Notes under the pieces: model-generated | Databases searched by the model: none | What the model saw: the letters and a program-made list of their open reading frames with translations, nothing else | Told to the model about the DNA's origin: nothing | Shown: positions 8,124-16,979 of the stretch, one piece after another | Position numbering within the stretch: the first letter of the stretch is position 1 | How the letters are laid out: each line of letters begins with the position of its first letter | Assembly: GCF_049860565.1 (NCBI RefSeq) | Contig: NZ_CP172056.1 | Location: 558,001 to 622,000 of the forward strand | DNA length: 64,000 bases | Reading direction: 5' to 3' | Origin: Desulfitobacterium_A nosdiversum | Lineage (GTDB): Bacteria; Bacillota; Desulfitobacteriia; Desulfitobacteriales; Desulfitobacteriaceae | Position numbers and translations under genes: made by a program

Positions 8124-9743
8124 CTATTTTCTTTCTAGGTAATCCTCCAAGCCATGCTCACATAATTTTCTCCAAAGTGTCGTTGTGCTTATTCCTAAGA
8201 GTTGAGCCGCTTTAACTTTTTTGTATTTTACAACTTGTAAAGCTTCTTTAATAATCTTCCTTTCTGCCTCACGTAAAGCATCCCCAAGATTAAGACTACC
8301 GGGTTTAATTTCAAGAACTACGGCATCTTTTACTGAAGTTGATCTCTGGCGTAAATAGGAAGGTAGGTGTTTTGGTAAAAGTTCAAAATCATCGCGTCCA
8401 ACCATATTCATAGCATGTTCAATACAATTCTGTAATTCACGAACATTACCGGGCCAAGTGTGATTTTGTAAAATTTTGATCGTCTCAAGATCAATTTCTT
8501 CAATAGCTTTCCCAAAAGAAGCGTTATATTTCAGCATGAAATATCTTGCTAAGACAATAATATCTGCCTGACGTTCTTTGAGGGAGGGTATTTTTATTTG
8601 CACCACATTTAGACGATAAAATAAATCTTGACGGAACTTGCCTTCAGCAATCAAAACATTTAGATCTTTATTTGTTGAAGCGATAACCCGCACATCTATT
8701 TTCTTAGGTTTTAAACCGCCAATCCGAACGACTTCCCTCTCCTGTAATACTCGCAATAGCTTCGTTTGTAGGCCCAGTTCCATCTCACTGATTTCATCAA
8801 GAAAAATAGTCCCCCCGTCGGCTTGCTCAAAAGCACCTGGACTACCGCCCTTTTTAGCTCCTGTAAAAGCGCCTTCCTCGTAGCCAAAAAGATTGCTTTC
8901 GATAAGTGTAGCCGGTAAAGCCCCACAATTTAGAGCCACAAACTGTTTTGCACGTCTAGGACTTGCATTATGAATAGACTGAGCAAACAACTCTTTCCCG
9001 GTTCCGGTCTCTCCATAAATTAAGATTGAAGAAATTCCATTTGCTACAAAATTAGCCATACTCTTTGTTTTTAATAAAGCTTCACTCTCACCAATTATAT
9101 CTTCAAAAGTATAGCGTGTGTTTTGTAACTTTTTAACCTCTTCATATAATTTTTGCTGTCGTTGTGAAGCATTCTCATTATTAAAACCAAATCCAAAATT
9201 TTTAGTGATCGGTATACGTACCGCCATAGCTCCATGGATTGAAAAGGATTTACCAACTACCGGTTCTTTGGATTCCATCGCTTTAAGTGCTTGTTTACTG
9301 ATCCTTCCTTTTAATTGAGACCGTTCAGTCCCATCCGAATCATAACTAATAATGCGTTCACCAAATTCATTAAAGATAACCGCCTCACCGCCGGCTACCT
9401 GCGCAATCATCGGCAATGCCCGCTTGAACGCCTCTTGTAACTTTTGTTCCCTTTTCAGCCGTTCCACGTTGCTGCAAGCCAGGACAAAGTTACCTAAAGG
9501 TAAGGCCCAAGCATCAGCAAGATCGACAATTTGAGAAGAACCGACAAGCGGCTTCCCCTCTTGCGCTGCTTTCCTCGCCAGTTCATAAATCTGACCCTTG
9601 AGATTAGTAATTTCCTGCCCGTTATAATCAAAGGTCGATATTCTACGGCCTTCATTATCGGTAATAGCAGCATACCCCCCTGTTGTTTGGGCAAGTATAG
9701 GCAATAATCTGACAAGCTGATTGAACTCTAAATGTGTTTCCAT
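8124..9743 (-). CDS. Sigma-54-dependent activator with duplicated sensor domain (likely nicotinate regulator)
   Basis: A 539-residue enhancer-binding protein. Residues about 12-70 and 109-166 are two copies of the same small domain: LLPILAQTTGGYAAITDNEG matches ALPMIAQVAGGEAVIFNEFG, and later GKPLVGSS matches KEPVVGKS. An AAA+ domain follows, with Walker A GETGTGK at 244-250, the sigma-54 contact loop GAFTGA at 291-296, and WPGNVRELQN in the C-terminal part. The last 50 residues form a Fis-type helix-turn-helix (KKVKAAQLLGISTTTLWRKL). It lies between two operons that both have sigma-54 promoters and share one dyad motif, so it probably activates both in response to nicotinate or an intermediate. 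The ligand is inferred. Confidence 0.85.
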   Translation of the reverse strand: METHLEFNQLVRLLPILAQTTGGYAAITDNEGRRISTFDYNGQEITNLKGQIYELARKAAQEGKPLVGSSQIVDLADAWALPLGNFVLACSNVERLKREQKLQEAFKRALPMIAQVAGGEAVIFNEFGERIISYDSDGTERSQLKGRISKQALKAMESKEPVVGKSFSIHGAMAVRIPITKNFGFGFNNENASQRQQKLYEEVKKLQNTRYTFEDIIGESEALLKTKSMANFVANGISSILIYGETGTGKELFAQSIHNASPRRAKQFVALNCGALPATLIESNLFGYEEGAFTGAKKGGSPGAFEQADGGTIFLDEISEMELGLQTKLLRVLQEREVVRIGGLKPKKIDVRVIASTNKDLNVLIAEGKFRQDLFYRLNVVQIKIPSLKERQADIIVLARYFMLKYNASFGKAIEEIDLETIKILQNHTWPGNVRELQNCIEHAMNMVGRDDFELLPKHLPSYLRQRSTSVKDAVVLEIKPGSLNLGDALREAERKIIKEALQVVKYKKVKAAQLLGISTTTLWRKLCEHGLEDYLERK

Positions 9744-10260
9744 AATTAGCCTCCATAAGATATTTCGCCCATAATATATTGTTATATATTAAATTTGTTT
9801 TTACTTCTTGTTATTAAACTAATGTCTTATTTCTAATATAATACTTTGCGTATAATAAATAAACTTACACTAATAAATTCCTCGGAATAATTAACTTCTC
9901 CTTAATTGAAAAATTTATCTCCAGTCCTTTCCTTAACCACCTTAGCTACCCAACTTCTTAAAATGTTCAAAGTGTCCAGGGCGAAGCCGCAAAGCGGTGC
10001 GAAGCATACTTGATATTTTGAAAATTAAAAGTATTCTTGCTGTATTAGAGATGAAGGCAGGCCCTTCGGAATCGCTATGCAGTTAAGGTTGAACTCTTAA
10101 CATACATAGTTAGTTTTGTATGTCCATGGCTCGCTACGGGTTGAGTGGCTTCTTCTTACCGAACGGGGTTCTCACCCGTTATATTACATGACCTTGCCCG
10201 GCTTCACCGAAAGTTGAGTTATTTATATTTCATCTTTGCAATAGATTTAGGCCTTTTGTA
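9744..10260. other. Intergenic region with a GC-richer structured island
   Basis: No convincing gene is seen. The first 200 bases are AT-rich and should contain the activator promoter. From about 9970 to 10210 the composition becomes distinctly richer in GC and contains local inverted repeats, for example AACGGGTGAGAACCCCGTT read on the minus strand near 10160-10182, and ACATACA pairs near 10102-10122. It looks like a non-coding remnant of a mobile element or a structured RNA, but I cannot name it. Confidence 0.35.
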
Positions 10261-10268
10261 GTTCTATG

Positions 10269-10303
10269 TTTCAGCTCCGAAATACTTCTTTTCAGAAATG
10301 AAA
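10269..10303. promoter_or_regulatory. Tandem putative enhancer sites upstream of the flavoprotein operon
   Basis: TTTCA-N4-CGAAA at 10269-10282 and TTTCA-N4-TGAAA at 10290-10303 are spaced 21 bp centre to centre, two helical turns, and lie about 200 bp upstream of the -24 element. They match the dyads upstream of ndhF, which suggests one activator for both operons. Confidence 0.6.
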
Positions 10304-10499
10304 TATTTCCTTAAAATTTTAATCTTAATAAGTTTTTATCTTATAAAAGTATCTTTATTTTGTAAAACTTATTTAATTAAGAACATACTTCAAAAAATTA
10401 ATAGCCCTTTAACCTATACTTAAACAACCTATAAATAAGGCGTTTTCGTCTTCAATAACTTGTGCAATTGAGTTCAAGGAAAATTAAATTCTTAAAAAT

Positions 10500-10514
10500 T
10501 GGCATTATAATTGC
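10500..10514 (+). promoter_or_regulatory. Sigma-54 promoter of flavoprotein-niaP operon
   Basis: TGGCATTATAATTGC has GG at 10501-10502 and GC at 10513-10514 with the required 10-bp spacing. Transcription should start near 10526, about 45 nt before the ATG at 10571. Confidence 0.88.
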
Positions 10515-10570
10515 AGTACTAAACGGCAATCGAGAAAATTATTTAATTCAATAACCCCATGGAGGCATAA

Positions 10571-12028
10571 ATGCAGAAAATAATCACTGATGTTGTAGTT
10601 GTTGGCGGAGGTCTGGCTGCTATGTATGCTGCACTTTCAGCAAAACAACAAGGCTCTCAGGTTTTAATGGTTTGTAAAAACAAAATTGGTCGTTCAGGTT
10701 CATCCGTGGTTGCCCAAACTGTTCACAGAGTAGCCGAACAGAATGACTTAAATCAAGAACTCTATTTTAAACATTTTTGGGAGTCTGGACGTTTCATGGG
10801 AAATCCTGAATTGATTAGAGTTTTAATCTCCGAGGGGCCAAAAGCGGTAAATTACGTAAAGTCGCTTGGGGTTGAATTTGAAAAGGGGATCGAAATTTTA
10901 CCTAATGGGGGAAAAATAACACGGTATTCATGTGAACCAAGAAAAGGGAAACTACTAACTACCCCAGTCGCCGAGCAAGTTAGAAAATCATCAATTGACA
11001 TGATCGAAAACACAATGGTCATCGATGTGATCTTTCAGAATGGAGAAATAAACGGAATAATTTGTCTTTGTAATAATGAAATATTTCTTGTCTTTACTAA
11101 AGCCATTATTTTAGCTACTGGTGGATTCGGTAGGATCTTTAGTGAAACTTCGAATCCGAAAGGAATAACTGGAGATGGACAGGCGATCGCAGCCCGTGCA
11201 GGTGCGCGCCTTATTGGACTTGAATTTATTCAGTTTTACCCTTACAGACTACGTTGGCCAAAGATATTTGATTTAAATCCCGCAATTTTTGACCAAGGTG
11301 CAATTTTTATTAATGAAAATCAAGAACGTTTTATGCGTAATTTTCCAAAGGCTGAACAAGAGAATCGTGACAAATTGGCCCAGGAAATGTTTAAGCAACG
11401 TGAAGTTTTCCTTGATTTGTCTGGAATGAGCCAAAAGGATTTAGGAAAACACCCTATTCTTGCTGATTTAGTAGAAAGGGGTTACGGCTCCAAACTCAAA
11501 ATGCAAGTTACTGCCCATTTTTCAATGGGCGGCATTCAGATTGATTCACAAGGTGAAACAGATGTTCCAGGATTATTTGCCTGTGGAGAATGTACCGGCG
11601 GTATTCATGGAGCCAACCGTTTAGCCGGATCCGCTTTAGTGGAATGCGCTGTCTTTGGGCCCCGTGCAGGAAGATCTGCCGCAATTTATGCAAGGAAAAA
11701 ACCAACTCCAAGAATTATTTCCCCTATCCTAGATCTGCCTTCATCAGGTAATGATAATATTTTTTCTTTGATCTCATCTCTTGGTCAACTTATGTGGACT
11801 AAGTCTGGAATCCAGCGTTCAGAAGAAGATTTACTACAATGCCTAGGCGAATTAAACGCATTATCAAACCATCTAACACATCTTCAACCTTCAAGCTACC
11901 AACAGTGGTTTGAAGCTCAAAATATGCTGCAAATTTCAAAATTAATTGTGGAGTCTGCCCTAGTACGACGTGAAACCCGAGGAAGCCATTTGCGAACAGA
12001 TTACCCTAACGAAAACTCGATTTCATAA
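10571..12028 (+). CDS. FAD-dependent fumarate reductase/succinate dehydrogenase-like flavoprotein
   Basis: A 485-residue soluble flavoprotein. The FAD-binding motif VVVVGGGLAAMYAA is at residues 8-21, followed by ATGGFGRIF near 182, HFSMGG at 316-321 (substrate-binding region of the family), and GECTGGIHGANRLAGSAL at 339-356. The C-terminus has ALVRRETRGSHLRTDYP, normal for SdhA/NadB relatives. It is shorter than typical SdhA and has no signal peptide. Possible roles are reduction or oxidation of an unsaturated dicarboxylate formed from nicotinate, or an L-aspartate-oxidase-like reaction. The niacin transporter follows 50 nt later, and the sigma-54 promoter is shared. The exact substrate cannot be read from the sequence. 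Confidence 0.78.
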   Translation: MQKIITDVVVVGGGLAAMYAALSAKQQGSQVLMVCKNKIGRSGSSVVAQTVHRVAEQNDLNQELYFKHFWESGRFMGNPELIRVLISEGPKAVNYVKSLGVEFEKGIEILPNGGKITRYSCEPRKGKLLTTPVAEQVRKSSIDMIENTMVIDVIFQNGEINGIICLCNNEIFLVFTKAIILATGGFGRIFSETSNPKGITGDGQAIAARAGARLIGLEFIQFYPYRLRWPKIFDLNPAIFDQGAIFINENQERFMRNFPKAEQENRDKLAQEMFKQREVFLDLSGMSQKDLGKHPILADLVERGYGSKLKMQVTAHFSMGGIQIDSQGETDVPGLFACGECTGGIHGANRLAGSALVECAVFGPRAGRSAAIYARKKPTPRIISPILDLPSSGNDNIFSLISSLGQLMWTKSGIQRSEEDLLQCLGELNALSNHLTHLQPSSYQQWFEAQNMLQISKLIVESALVRRETRGSHLRTDYPNENSIS

Positions 12029-12078
12029 TAACGGGCTAGGACATTTTTCCTAAAACGATTGTAAGGAGGTAAAAAAAG

Positions 12079-13437
12079 ATGTCAAACACTTCAAGCGAAA
12101 TGCTAATAGCCAGAATGGAACGATTACCCTTAGGCCCCTTCCATTACCGAATGCTGGTCATCAATGGTGCCGCATGGGCCTTTGACGCCTTTGACGTCGG
12201 CCTAGTCACTTTTGTTGTTACCGCTCTCACCAGTGCATGGAAACTGACCTCTACCCAAGTTGGATCTATATTAAGTATTGGATTAGTCGGCATGTTCGTT
12301 GGGGCTATCCTTTCCGGGCCCATCGCGGACCGTTGGGGAAGAAAAGCTGTATTTCAAATCACAATGCTTCTTTTCGCAGTCTTTTCTTTACTCTGTGCAG
12401 TTGCCCCGAATTTCACATCTCTCTTAATATTTAGATTCCTTGTAGGGGTTGGACTCGGCGGTGAAACACCAGTAGTAACTTCACTTCTCGGAGAATTTAT
12501 TCCAGCAGCTCACCGGGGAAAAGTCCAAGGACTGCTTAATACTTTCTGGGCAATAGGATGGCTTCTGTCTGCAATGATTTCATACTTTATTATTCCGGCA
12601 TATGGATGGCGTTGGGCCTTTGTAGCCGGTGCTCTACCAGCATTATATATTTTCTTTGTTCGTCGTCATTTGCCGGAATCACCTCGTTGGTTAATCGCTC
12701 GAGGACGGTATGATGAGGCCAATAAAATTATAGAAAAAATTGAAGGCATTACTTCCAAAACACATACTCTTCCGCCAGTAGTCGTCGATAATCTTCAGCC
12801 AGAAGTTGCTGCAACCCAAGAGAAGGTCACTTTGAGCGTGCTCTTCTCCAATAAATATATAAAGCGAACAATTATGTTATGGGGATTATGGTTCTTAGGG
12901 ATGTTTGGATATTATGGTTTATTTTCGTGGCTGCCTTCCCTCTTTGTTAAAGCCGGTCACACAATGCTCAAGTCCTTCCTCTATGTGTTAATTATGCAAA
13001 TTGCATATGTACCTAACCAGATTGTATGTGCTTATCTAATGGACAAGTTCGGACGCAAGTGGCTGTTAGTAACGAATCTTATCTTAGCAGGTATTGCAAC
13101 GATAGTTTATGGGTGGGCATTAGGTAATAGTGTTACAACGGGTTTTGTTGTCTTGCTTGGTGTTATCACCTCGTTTTTTGTCTCTGCTATTTGGGGGATT
13201 ACCTATACTTACACCCCAGAACTTTATCCGACAAATATTCGGGCTACCGGAGTCAGTGGCGCGTCGGCATGCTCGCGCATAGGATCATTCCTCGCCCCTA
13301 TCGTTATCGGCGCAGGCCTATCCTCCATCGGTATTAGTGGCGTATTTGGAATTGTAGCAGGTGCATTTATTTTGGGAGCTTTTCTCGTCGCTGCACTAGG
13401 AATTGAAACTAAAGGCATGATCTTAAAAGATTCCTAA
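12079..13437 (+). CDS. niaP: MFS transporter, NiaP-type (niacin uptake)
   Basis: A 452-residue, 12-helix major facilitator. The N-terminus (ARMERLPLGPFHYRMLVING...FDAFDVG), GPIADRWGRKAV near residue 83, FRFLVGVGLGGETPVV near 117 and PESPRWLIARGR near 200 closely follow the Bacillus NiaP niacin permease pattern. AAGGAGG precedes the ATG. Placement behind the flavoprotein gene, and opposite a nicotinate dehydrogenase operon, fits import of nicotinate as a growth substrate rather than as a vitamin. The family also includes aromatic-acid carriers, so specificity is inferred. Confidence 0.8.
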   Translation: MSNTSSEMLIARMERLPLGPFHYRMLVINGAAWAFDAFDVGLVTFVVTALTSAWKLTSTQVGSILSIGLVGMFVGAILSGPIADRWGRKAVFQITMLLFAVFSLLCAVAPNFTSLLIFRFLVGVGLGGETPVVTSLLGEFIPAAHRGKVQGLLNTFWAIGWLLSAMISYFIIPAYGWRWAFVAGALPALYIFFVRRHLPESPRWLIARGRYDEANKIIEKIEGITSKTHTLPPVVVDNLQPEVAATQEKVTLSVLFSNKYIKRTIMLWGLWFLGMFGYYGLFSWLPSLFVKAGHTMLKSFLYVLIMQIAYVPNQIVCAYLMDKFGRKWLLVTNLILAGIATIVYGWALGNSVTTGFVVLLGVITSFFVSAIWGITYTYTPELYPTNIRATGVSGASACSRIGSFLAPIVIGAGLSSIGISGVFGIVAGAFILGAFLVAALGIETKGMILKDS

Positions 13438-13510
13438 CCATAAATTATGAGGAAAGCATTTATGAATAGGCACTTCTAAAGTTATTCTATAAAGCATCGT
13501 TGGATATCAA

Positions 13511-13802
13511 TCGGCTCCGTATCAAAAAGGGGCAGTGGAGAGTAATCATGAATTGATTCGCAGAATTATTCCGAAAGGACAAGGTTTCAACCCGTATTGC
13601 CAAGAAGATATTTAACCTCATGATGAATCATATCAATTCTTATGGACGAAGAAAGCTGAACGACCGGTCACCACACTCGGTCTTCAGCTTTCTTCATGGA
13701 AGGAAGATTTTAAAGAAGCTATATGCGGAATGCATCCCAAACAATGCGATTATCCATATTTTCCACTTCCATTTTCGTGTACCCAAAAGCAGGCAAAATT
13801 AG
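13511..13802 (+). pseudogene. IS30-family transposase C-terminal remnant
   Basis: Reading from 13517 gives PYQKGAVESNHELIRRIIPK, the classic IS30 transposase C-terminal block carrying the last acidic residue of the DDE site. It runs to a stop at 13613-13615. A one-base shift at that point restores the homology: LMMNHINSYGRRKLNDRSPH then SVFSFLHGRKILKKL, ending in noise after about 13760. The rest of the element is absent. An imperfect inverted repeat (13648-13695) lies inside it and may stop transcription from niaP. Confidence 0.75.
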
Positions 13803-13896
13803 CTTGTTTTCGGTCTGATTATAACAAATCTGGAAATAAACCTTACAAAGTGGAAGTTACTTTTTCAATTTATCTATTTTTAAATTTCAGATTTAT

Positions 13897-15108
13897 TTAT
13901 TTAAATTTAACCTTAGTTTTTACCACAGGAGCTATCCTGGATAGCCCAATGGAGAGGAAAAATGCTAATAAAAGAAAGCAACTTATCATACTGACAACCC
14001 CACTCCATCCAAAGTGCAGCCAGAAGATACCTCCCGATGTACCGCCAACACTTGATCCTACATAGTAGAAAAAGAGGTAAAGCGAAGAGGCTTGAGCTTT
14101 ATCATGTGTCGCTCTGAGGCCTACCCAGCTGCTTGCAATCGAATGGCTTCCAAAGAAGCAAAAGGTAAAAAAAACAATGCCTATAATTTTAAGGATTAAA
14201 TTGCTATTTAAGGTAATGCATGCCCCCAAAAACATGAAGAGTAATACAATCCAAAGAACCTTGCGGCGTCCATATTTGTCCGCTAATTGACCCAGCCAAG
14301 TTGAACTAAAAGCTCCTACAATATAAACTACAAAAATCCAGCCAACAAGAGTCTGACTTAGAGAATAAGGAGGTGCAATGAGTTGATACCCAATATAGTT
14401 ATATAGCGTTACGAAACTCCCCATAAGTAAGAAAGCAATTCCATACAAACAGAGTAAACCGGGATCTCGCAAATGACCCATCATAGATTTAGTCAACTTG
14501 ACAATTTCCATCTTACGAGGGCGAAAGTTCTTAGAGGCCGGCAAAAGATATAAGAACAAAAGACTTGCCAAAATACTCAACACCCCAATAACTCCTAATG
14601 CAATATGCCAATTAAATGCATCCGTTAACATTCCGATGATAACACGTCCACTCATACCGCCAACTGAATTACCGCTGATATATAAACCCATAGCTACACC
14701 CAAACTGGCTGGTTCTATCTCTTCACTGAGGTATGCCATTGCAACGGAGGGTAATCCAGCAAGAATAATCCCTTGAAGCATTCGAAATAGTAATAGAACT
14801 TGAAAATTCGAAACGACTGATGTAAGTAAAGAAAGTATGGATGCTCCCAAGAGTGAAAAAATCATGATGGGTTTGCGGCCCCGAACTTCGGATATAGAAC
14901 CGACAAATAACATACTTATGGCCATTGATATTGTTGCTGCCGAAAGAGACAAGCTTGACATTGCCGGAGAGATATTAAACTCCCTGGAGAGTTCAGGGAG
15001 TAAAGGCTGTGTACAGTACAAAATAGCGAAGGTTGTAAAACCCCCGGCAAAAAAAGCAATATTTGTTTTACGGAATGCAGATGTTCCATGCTGAATATAG
15101 GTAACCAC
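13897..15108 (-). CDS. MFS efflux transporter, YnfM/AraJ-like
   Basis: The GTG at 15106-15108 is preferred as start (VVTYIQHGTSAFRKTN) because AAGGAG lies 9 nt upstream. Longer in-frame starts would run into the LysR remnant region. The product of about 403 residues has 12 predicted membrane helices, with FAILYCTQPLLPELSREF in the first helix region, SEVRGRKPIMIFSLLGA near the 2-3 loop and QLADKYGRRKVLW near the 8-9 loop. YnfM-type carriers are commonly next to a divergent LysR gene. Here only a LysR fragment remains, so control may be lost. The substrate is unknown. Confidence 0.75.
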   Translation of the reverse strand: MVTYIQHGTSAFRKTNIAFFAGGFTTFAILYCTQPLLPELSREFNISPAMSSLSLSAATISMAISMLFVGSISEVRGRKPIMIFSLLGASILSLLTSVVSNFQVLLLFRMLQGIILAGLPSVAMAYLSEEIEPASLGVAMGLYISGNSVGGMSGRVIIGMLTDAFNWHIALGVIGVLSILASLLFLYLLPASKNFRPRKMEIVKLTKSMMGHLRDPGLLCLYGIAFLLMGSFVTLYNYIGYQLIAPPYSLSQTLVGWIFVVYIVGAFSSTWLGQLADKYGRRKVLWIVLLFMFLGACITLNSNLILKIIGIVFFTFCFFGSHSIASSWVGLRATHDKAQASSLYLFFYYVGSSVGGTSGGIFWLHFGWSGVVSMISCFLLLAFFLSIGLSRIAPVVKTKVKFK

Positions 15109-15216
15109 TATCAAGGACTCCTTCCAAATATTTAAGACTTCTTTATACTTCACCTTGACACTTTTATACGTCCAATGTATAATTTGCCAAAATTTTAATG
15201 TTTCATGGCAATCCAT

Positions 15217-15448
15217 TTGTCCAGAGCCTCATTCTTACAAAAATGTGAAGTGGATTGCTTTATCCACAGAAGAATTATTTGTTATTGTCCCTAAAGCGCA
15301 TCCACTTGCTCAAAAAAGCAGTATTAAACTAAAGGAGCTGGCCGAAGAATCGTTTATTATATTTAAAAGAGAACTAACTTTAGGTGAGATGACCGACAGA
15401 TTTTTTAAAGAGGCTGGCTTCATACCGAAAGTAACCTTTGAAAGCTGA
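15217..15448 (+). pseudogene. LysR-type regulator remnant (substrate-binding domain)
   Basis: Translation shows WIALSTEELFVIVPKAHPLA followed by SSIKLKELAEESFIIF, a typical LysR effector-domain segment, and then ends at a stop after VTFES. The DNA-binding domain and the last third of the protein are missing, and no ribosome site supports a short gene. It lies divergently next to the MFS gene, the normal partner arrangement for this carrier type. Confidence 0.72.
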
Positions 15449-15571
15449 GTTAATAATCAACGGACTTCAACTCTTAATTATTTATGTCGTAATTTGATGA
15501 AAGCTTTATCTTAAAATTATGCCATGTTTTAAGTTTAATTTTAATGAATTTAGATAAAAAATAGGAATAAG

Positions 15572-15643
15572 GTTTAATAAAGCACACTTGATTGAATACA
15601 CAAAATCCATAAATCAAGTATGTTTTATTAAACTTTTTCTTTT
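15572..15643 (+). promoter_or_regulatory. Leader inverted repeat with T-run (attenuator or upstream terminator)
   Basis: Arms 15572-15593 and 15612-15633 pair over 22 bp with two mismatches and are followed by CTTTTTCTTTT. It lies 60 nt before the cytochrome start, so it could be a factor-independent terminator that must be bypassed for expression, or simply end transcripts from the left. No known riboswitch fold is recognised here. Confidence 0.5.
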
Positions 15644-15703
15644 GGAGGTGAAAGTAATTACTGATACTTATTAAAGTAGGGATATTTTAAGGAGGGGAAT
15701 TCA

Positions 15704-16705
15704 TTGAAAAAGAGAAAAGGGCTATTGTTACTCCTTGCCTTAGCTATGGTAGCTATTGTTGTTCTTGTTGGATGCGGAAAAACTGCTCCTGTCGCAAGTA
15801 CCAATGCTGCAAAGCCGGGCAATGCAGCCGCTCCAGCTCCAACAGAAGTTAAAAGCCTTGTAGATCAGTTTAAAGATACAGGTCATGCCAAATACTTTAC
15901 ACTCCAAGTAGCTAAAGGACCTGAGGGGACTGCGGCAGGTCATTATGGCGACAGCTGTATTTCATGCCACTCTGCTGTTAAAATGATGGATGATAAAAAC
16001 GCTAAATTAGCTGATTTCTTCCCAGGCGGTAAATATGCCGGTAAAACGGAGGGCATTTCTTGTCGTGTATGCCATAAAATGGGCAATGGCGACAAGGACA
16101 ATGTATTTAGCCTTCAAAAAGAAGGCTGGTCTTCCTGCGGTGATTGCCATACTGGTACTCCTAAACTTGGGAGTAAAGTAAATCATCCGCAGAATGAGTT
16201 TATCAAAGGTATTGCTCCACAAGGCGGAACAGTTAAAGATATGCCTTCAGCCAAATTCCAAATGAAAGATTTCTCGTGCCAAGATTGTCATGTAACCAAT
16301 AGCACGAAACATGATTTCTTAGTTCCTGGTGTAACATCTATTCATGACGAGAAAGATCCAGTCAATCGTGTTAGCACAAAAGTAGATTATAGCAAGATGG
16401 TTACTATGTTTGATCAAAAGAAATGTCAAACCTGCCACGCAAGTAACGCACAAGATACTGTTAACAAGATGAAGCAGCAACAAGAAGAAATCGGATCAAA
16501 ACTCAAAGCGTTAGAAGATTTATCAAAATCACTAGAAGCTAAAGTTAAAGATCTGCCTAAGGACGATCCTAAACTTCAAGCCTATAATAACGGTATTACT
16601 TATTTCTCCTATGTAGAAGGTGACTCTTCTAAAGGCATTCATAACTATCCATTTGCAAAAGCACTTCTTGAAGCTGCAGAAAATGAATGGAAAAAGGTTC
16701 AATAA
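15704..16705 (+). CDS. Pentahaem c-type cytochrome lipoprotein
   Basis: The start is TTG with AAGGAGG about 8 nt upstream. Residues 1-25 form a lipoprotein signal with lipobox LVGC, so the mature protein is anchored outside the membrane. Five CXXCH haem sites are visible: CISCH, CRVCH, CGDCH, CQDCH and CQTCH. The C-terminal part is helical and charged (KMKQQQEEIGSKLKALEDLSKS). Length (333) and haem number are below those of typical NrfA nitrite reductase, and no CXXCK site is seen. It is best called an extracellular electron carrier. It stands alone between terminators, so its partner is not evident. Confidence 0.82.
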   Translation: MKKRKGLLLLLALAMVAIVVLVGCGKTAPVASTNAAKPGNAAAPAPTEVKSLVDQFKDTGHAKYFTLQVAKGPEGTAAGHYGDSCISCHSAVKMMDDKNAKLADFFPGGKYAGKTEGISCRVCHKMGNGDKDNVFSLQKEGWSSCGDCHTGTPKLGSKVNHPQNEFIKGIAPQGGTVKDMPSAKFQMKDFSCQDCHVTNSTKHDFLVPGVTSIHDEKDPVNRVSTKVDYSKMVTMFDQKKCQTCHASNAQDTVNKMKQQQEEIGSKLKALEDLSKSLEAKVKDLPKDDPKLQAYNNGITYFSYVEGDSSKGIHNYPFAKALLEAAENEWKKVQ

Positions 16706-16794
16706 AGAAATGCAGCAACTCAAAATAAGAATATTAACTTTCTCATAGGTAATCACCATTTAGAATTCCTACTCAAAAAGTACAGAAAGCATAA

Positions 16795-16840
16795 GAGAGG
16801 AAAGGAAGACCAAGCATATAGTCTTCCTCTCTATTTATTC
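16795..16840 (+). terminator. Terminator after the cytochrome gene
   Basis: GGAAGAC (16804-16810) pairs with GTCTTCC (16821-16827), extended by GAGAG/CTCTC with a small bulge, and is followed by TATTTATT. It lies about 90 nt after the cytochrome stop. The remaining 140 bases to the next gene show nothing further. Confidence 0.65.
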
Positions 16841-16979
16841 CGTATTCAGCATTCTATTGGTTATAGTTGTTTAGCAACACATCACTGCACATTTTAAGAA
16901 AAATGTGGAGTACGATTATTGATTTACTTATAATTACCTATAGTTTAGGTATACATATTTTGTTACTTACATATTATAA

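Noticed and set aside
13730..14065. 111-residue plus-strand frame
   Set aside because: It overlaps the 3' end of the MFS gene on the opposite strand and begins in the IS30 remnant; no homology or start site.
15704..16705. Assignment of the cytochrome as NrfA nitrite reductase
   Set aside because: Five CXXCH motifs are present but no CXXCK catalytic site is seen, and length and lipoprotein anchor do not fit NrfA well.
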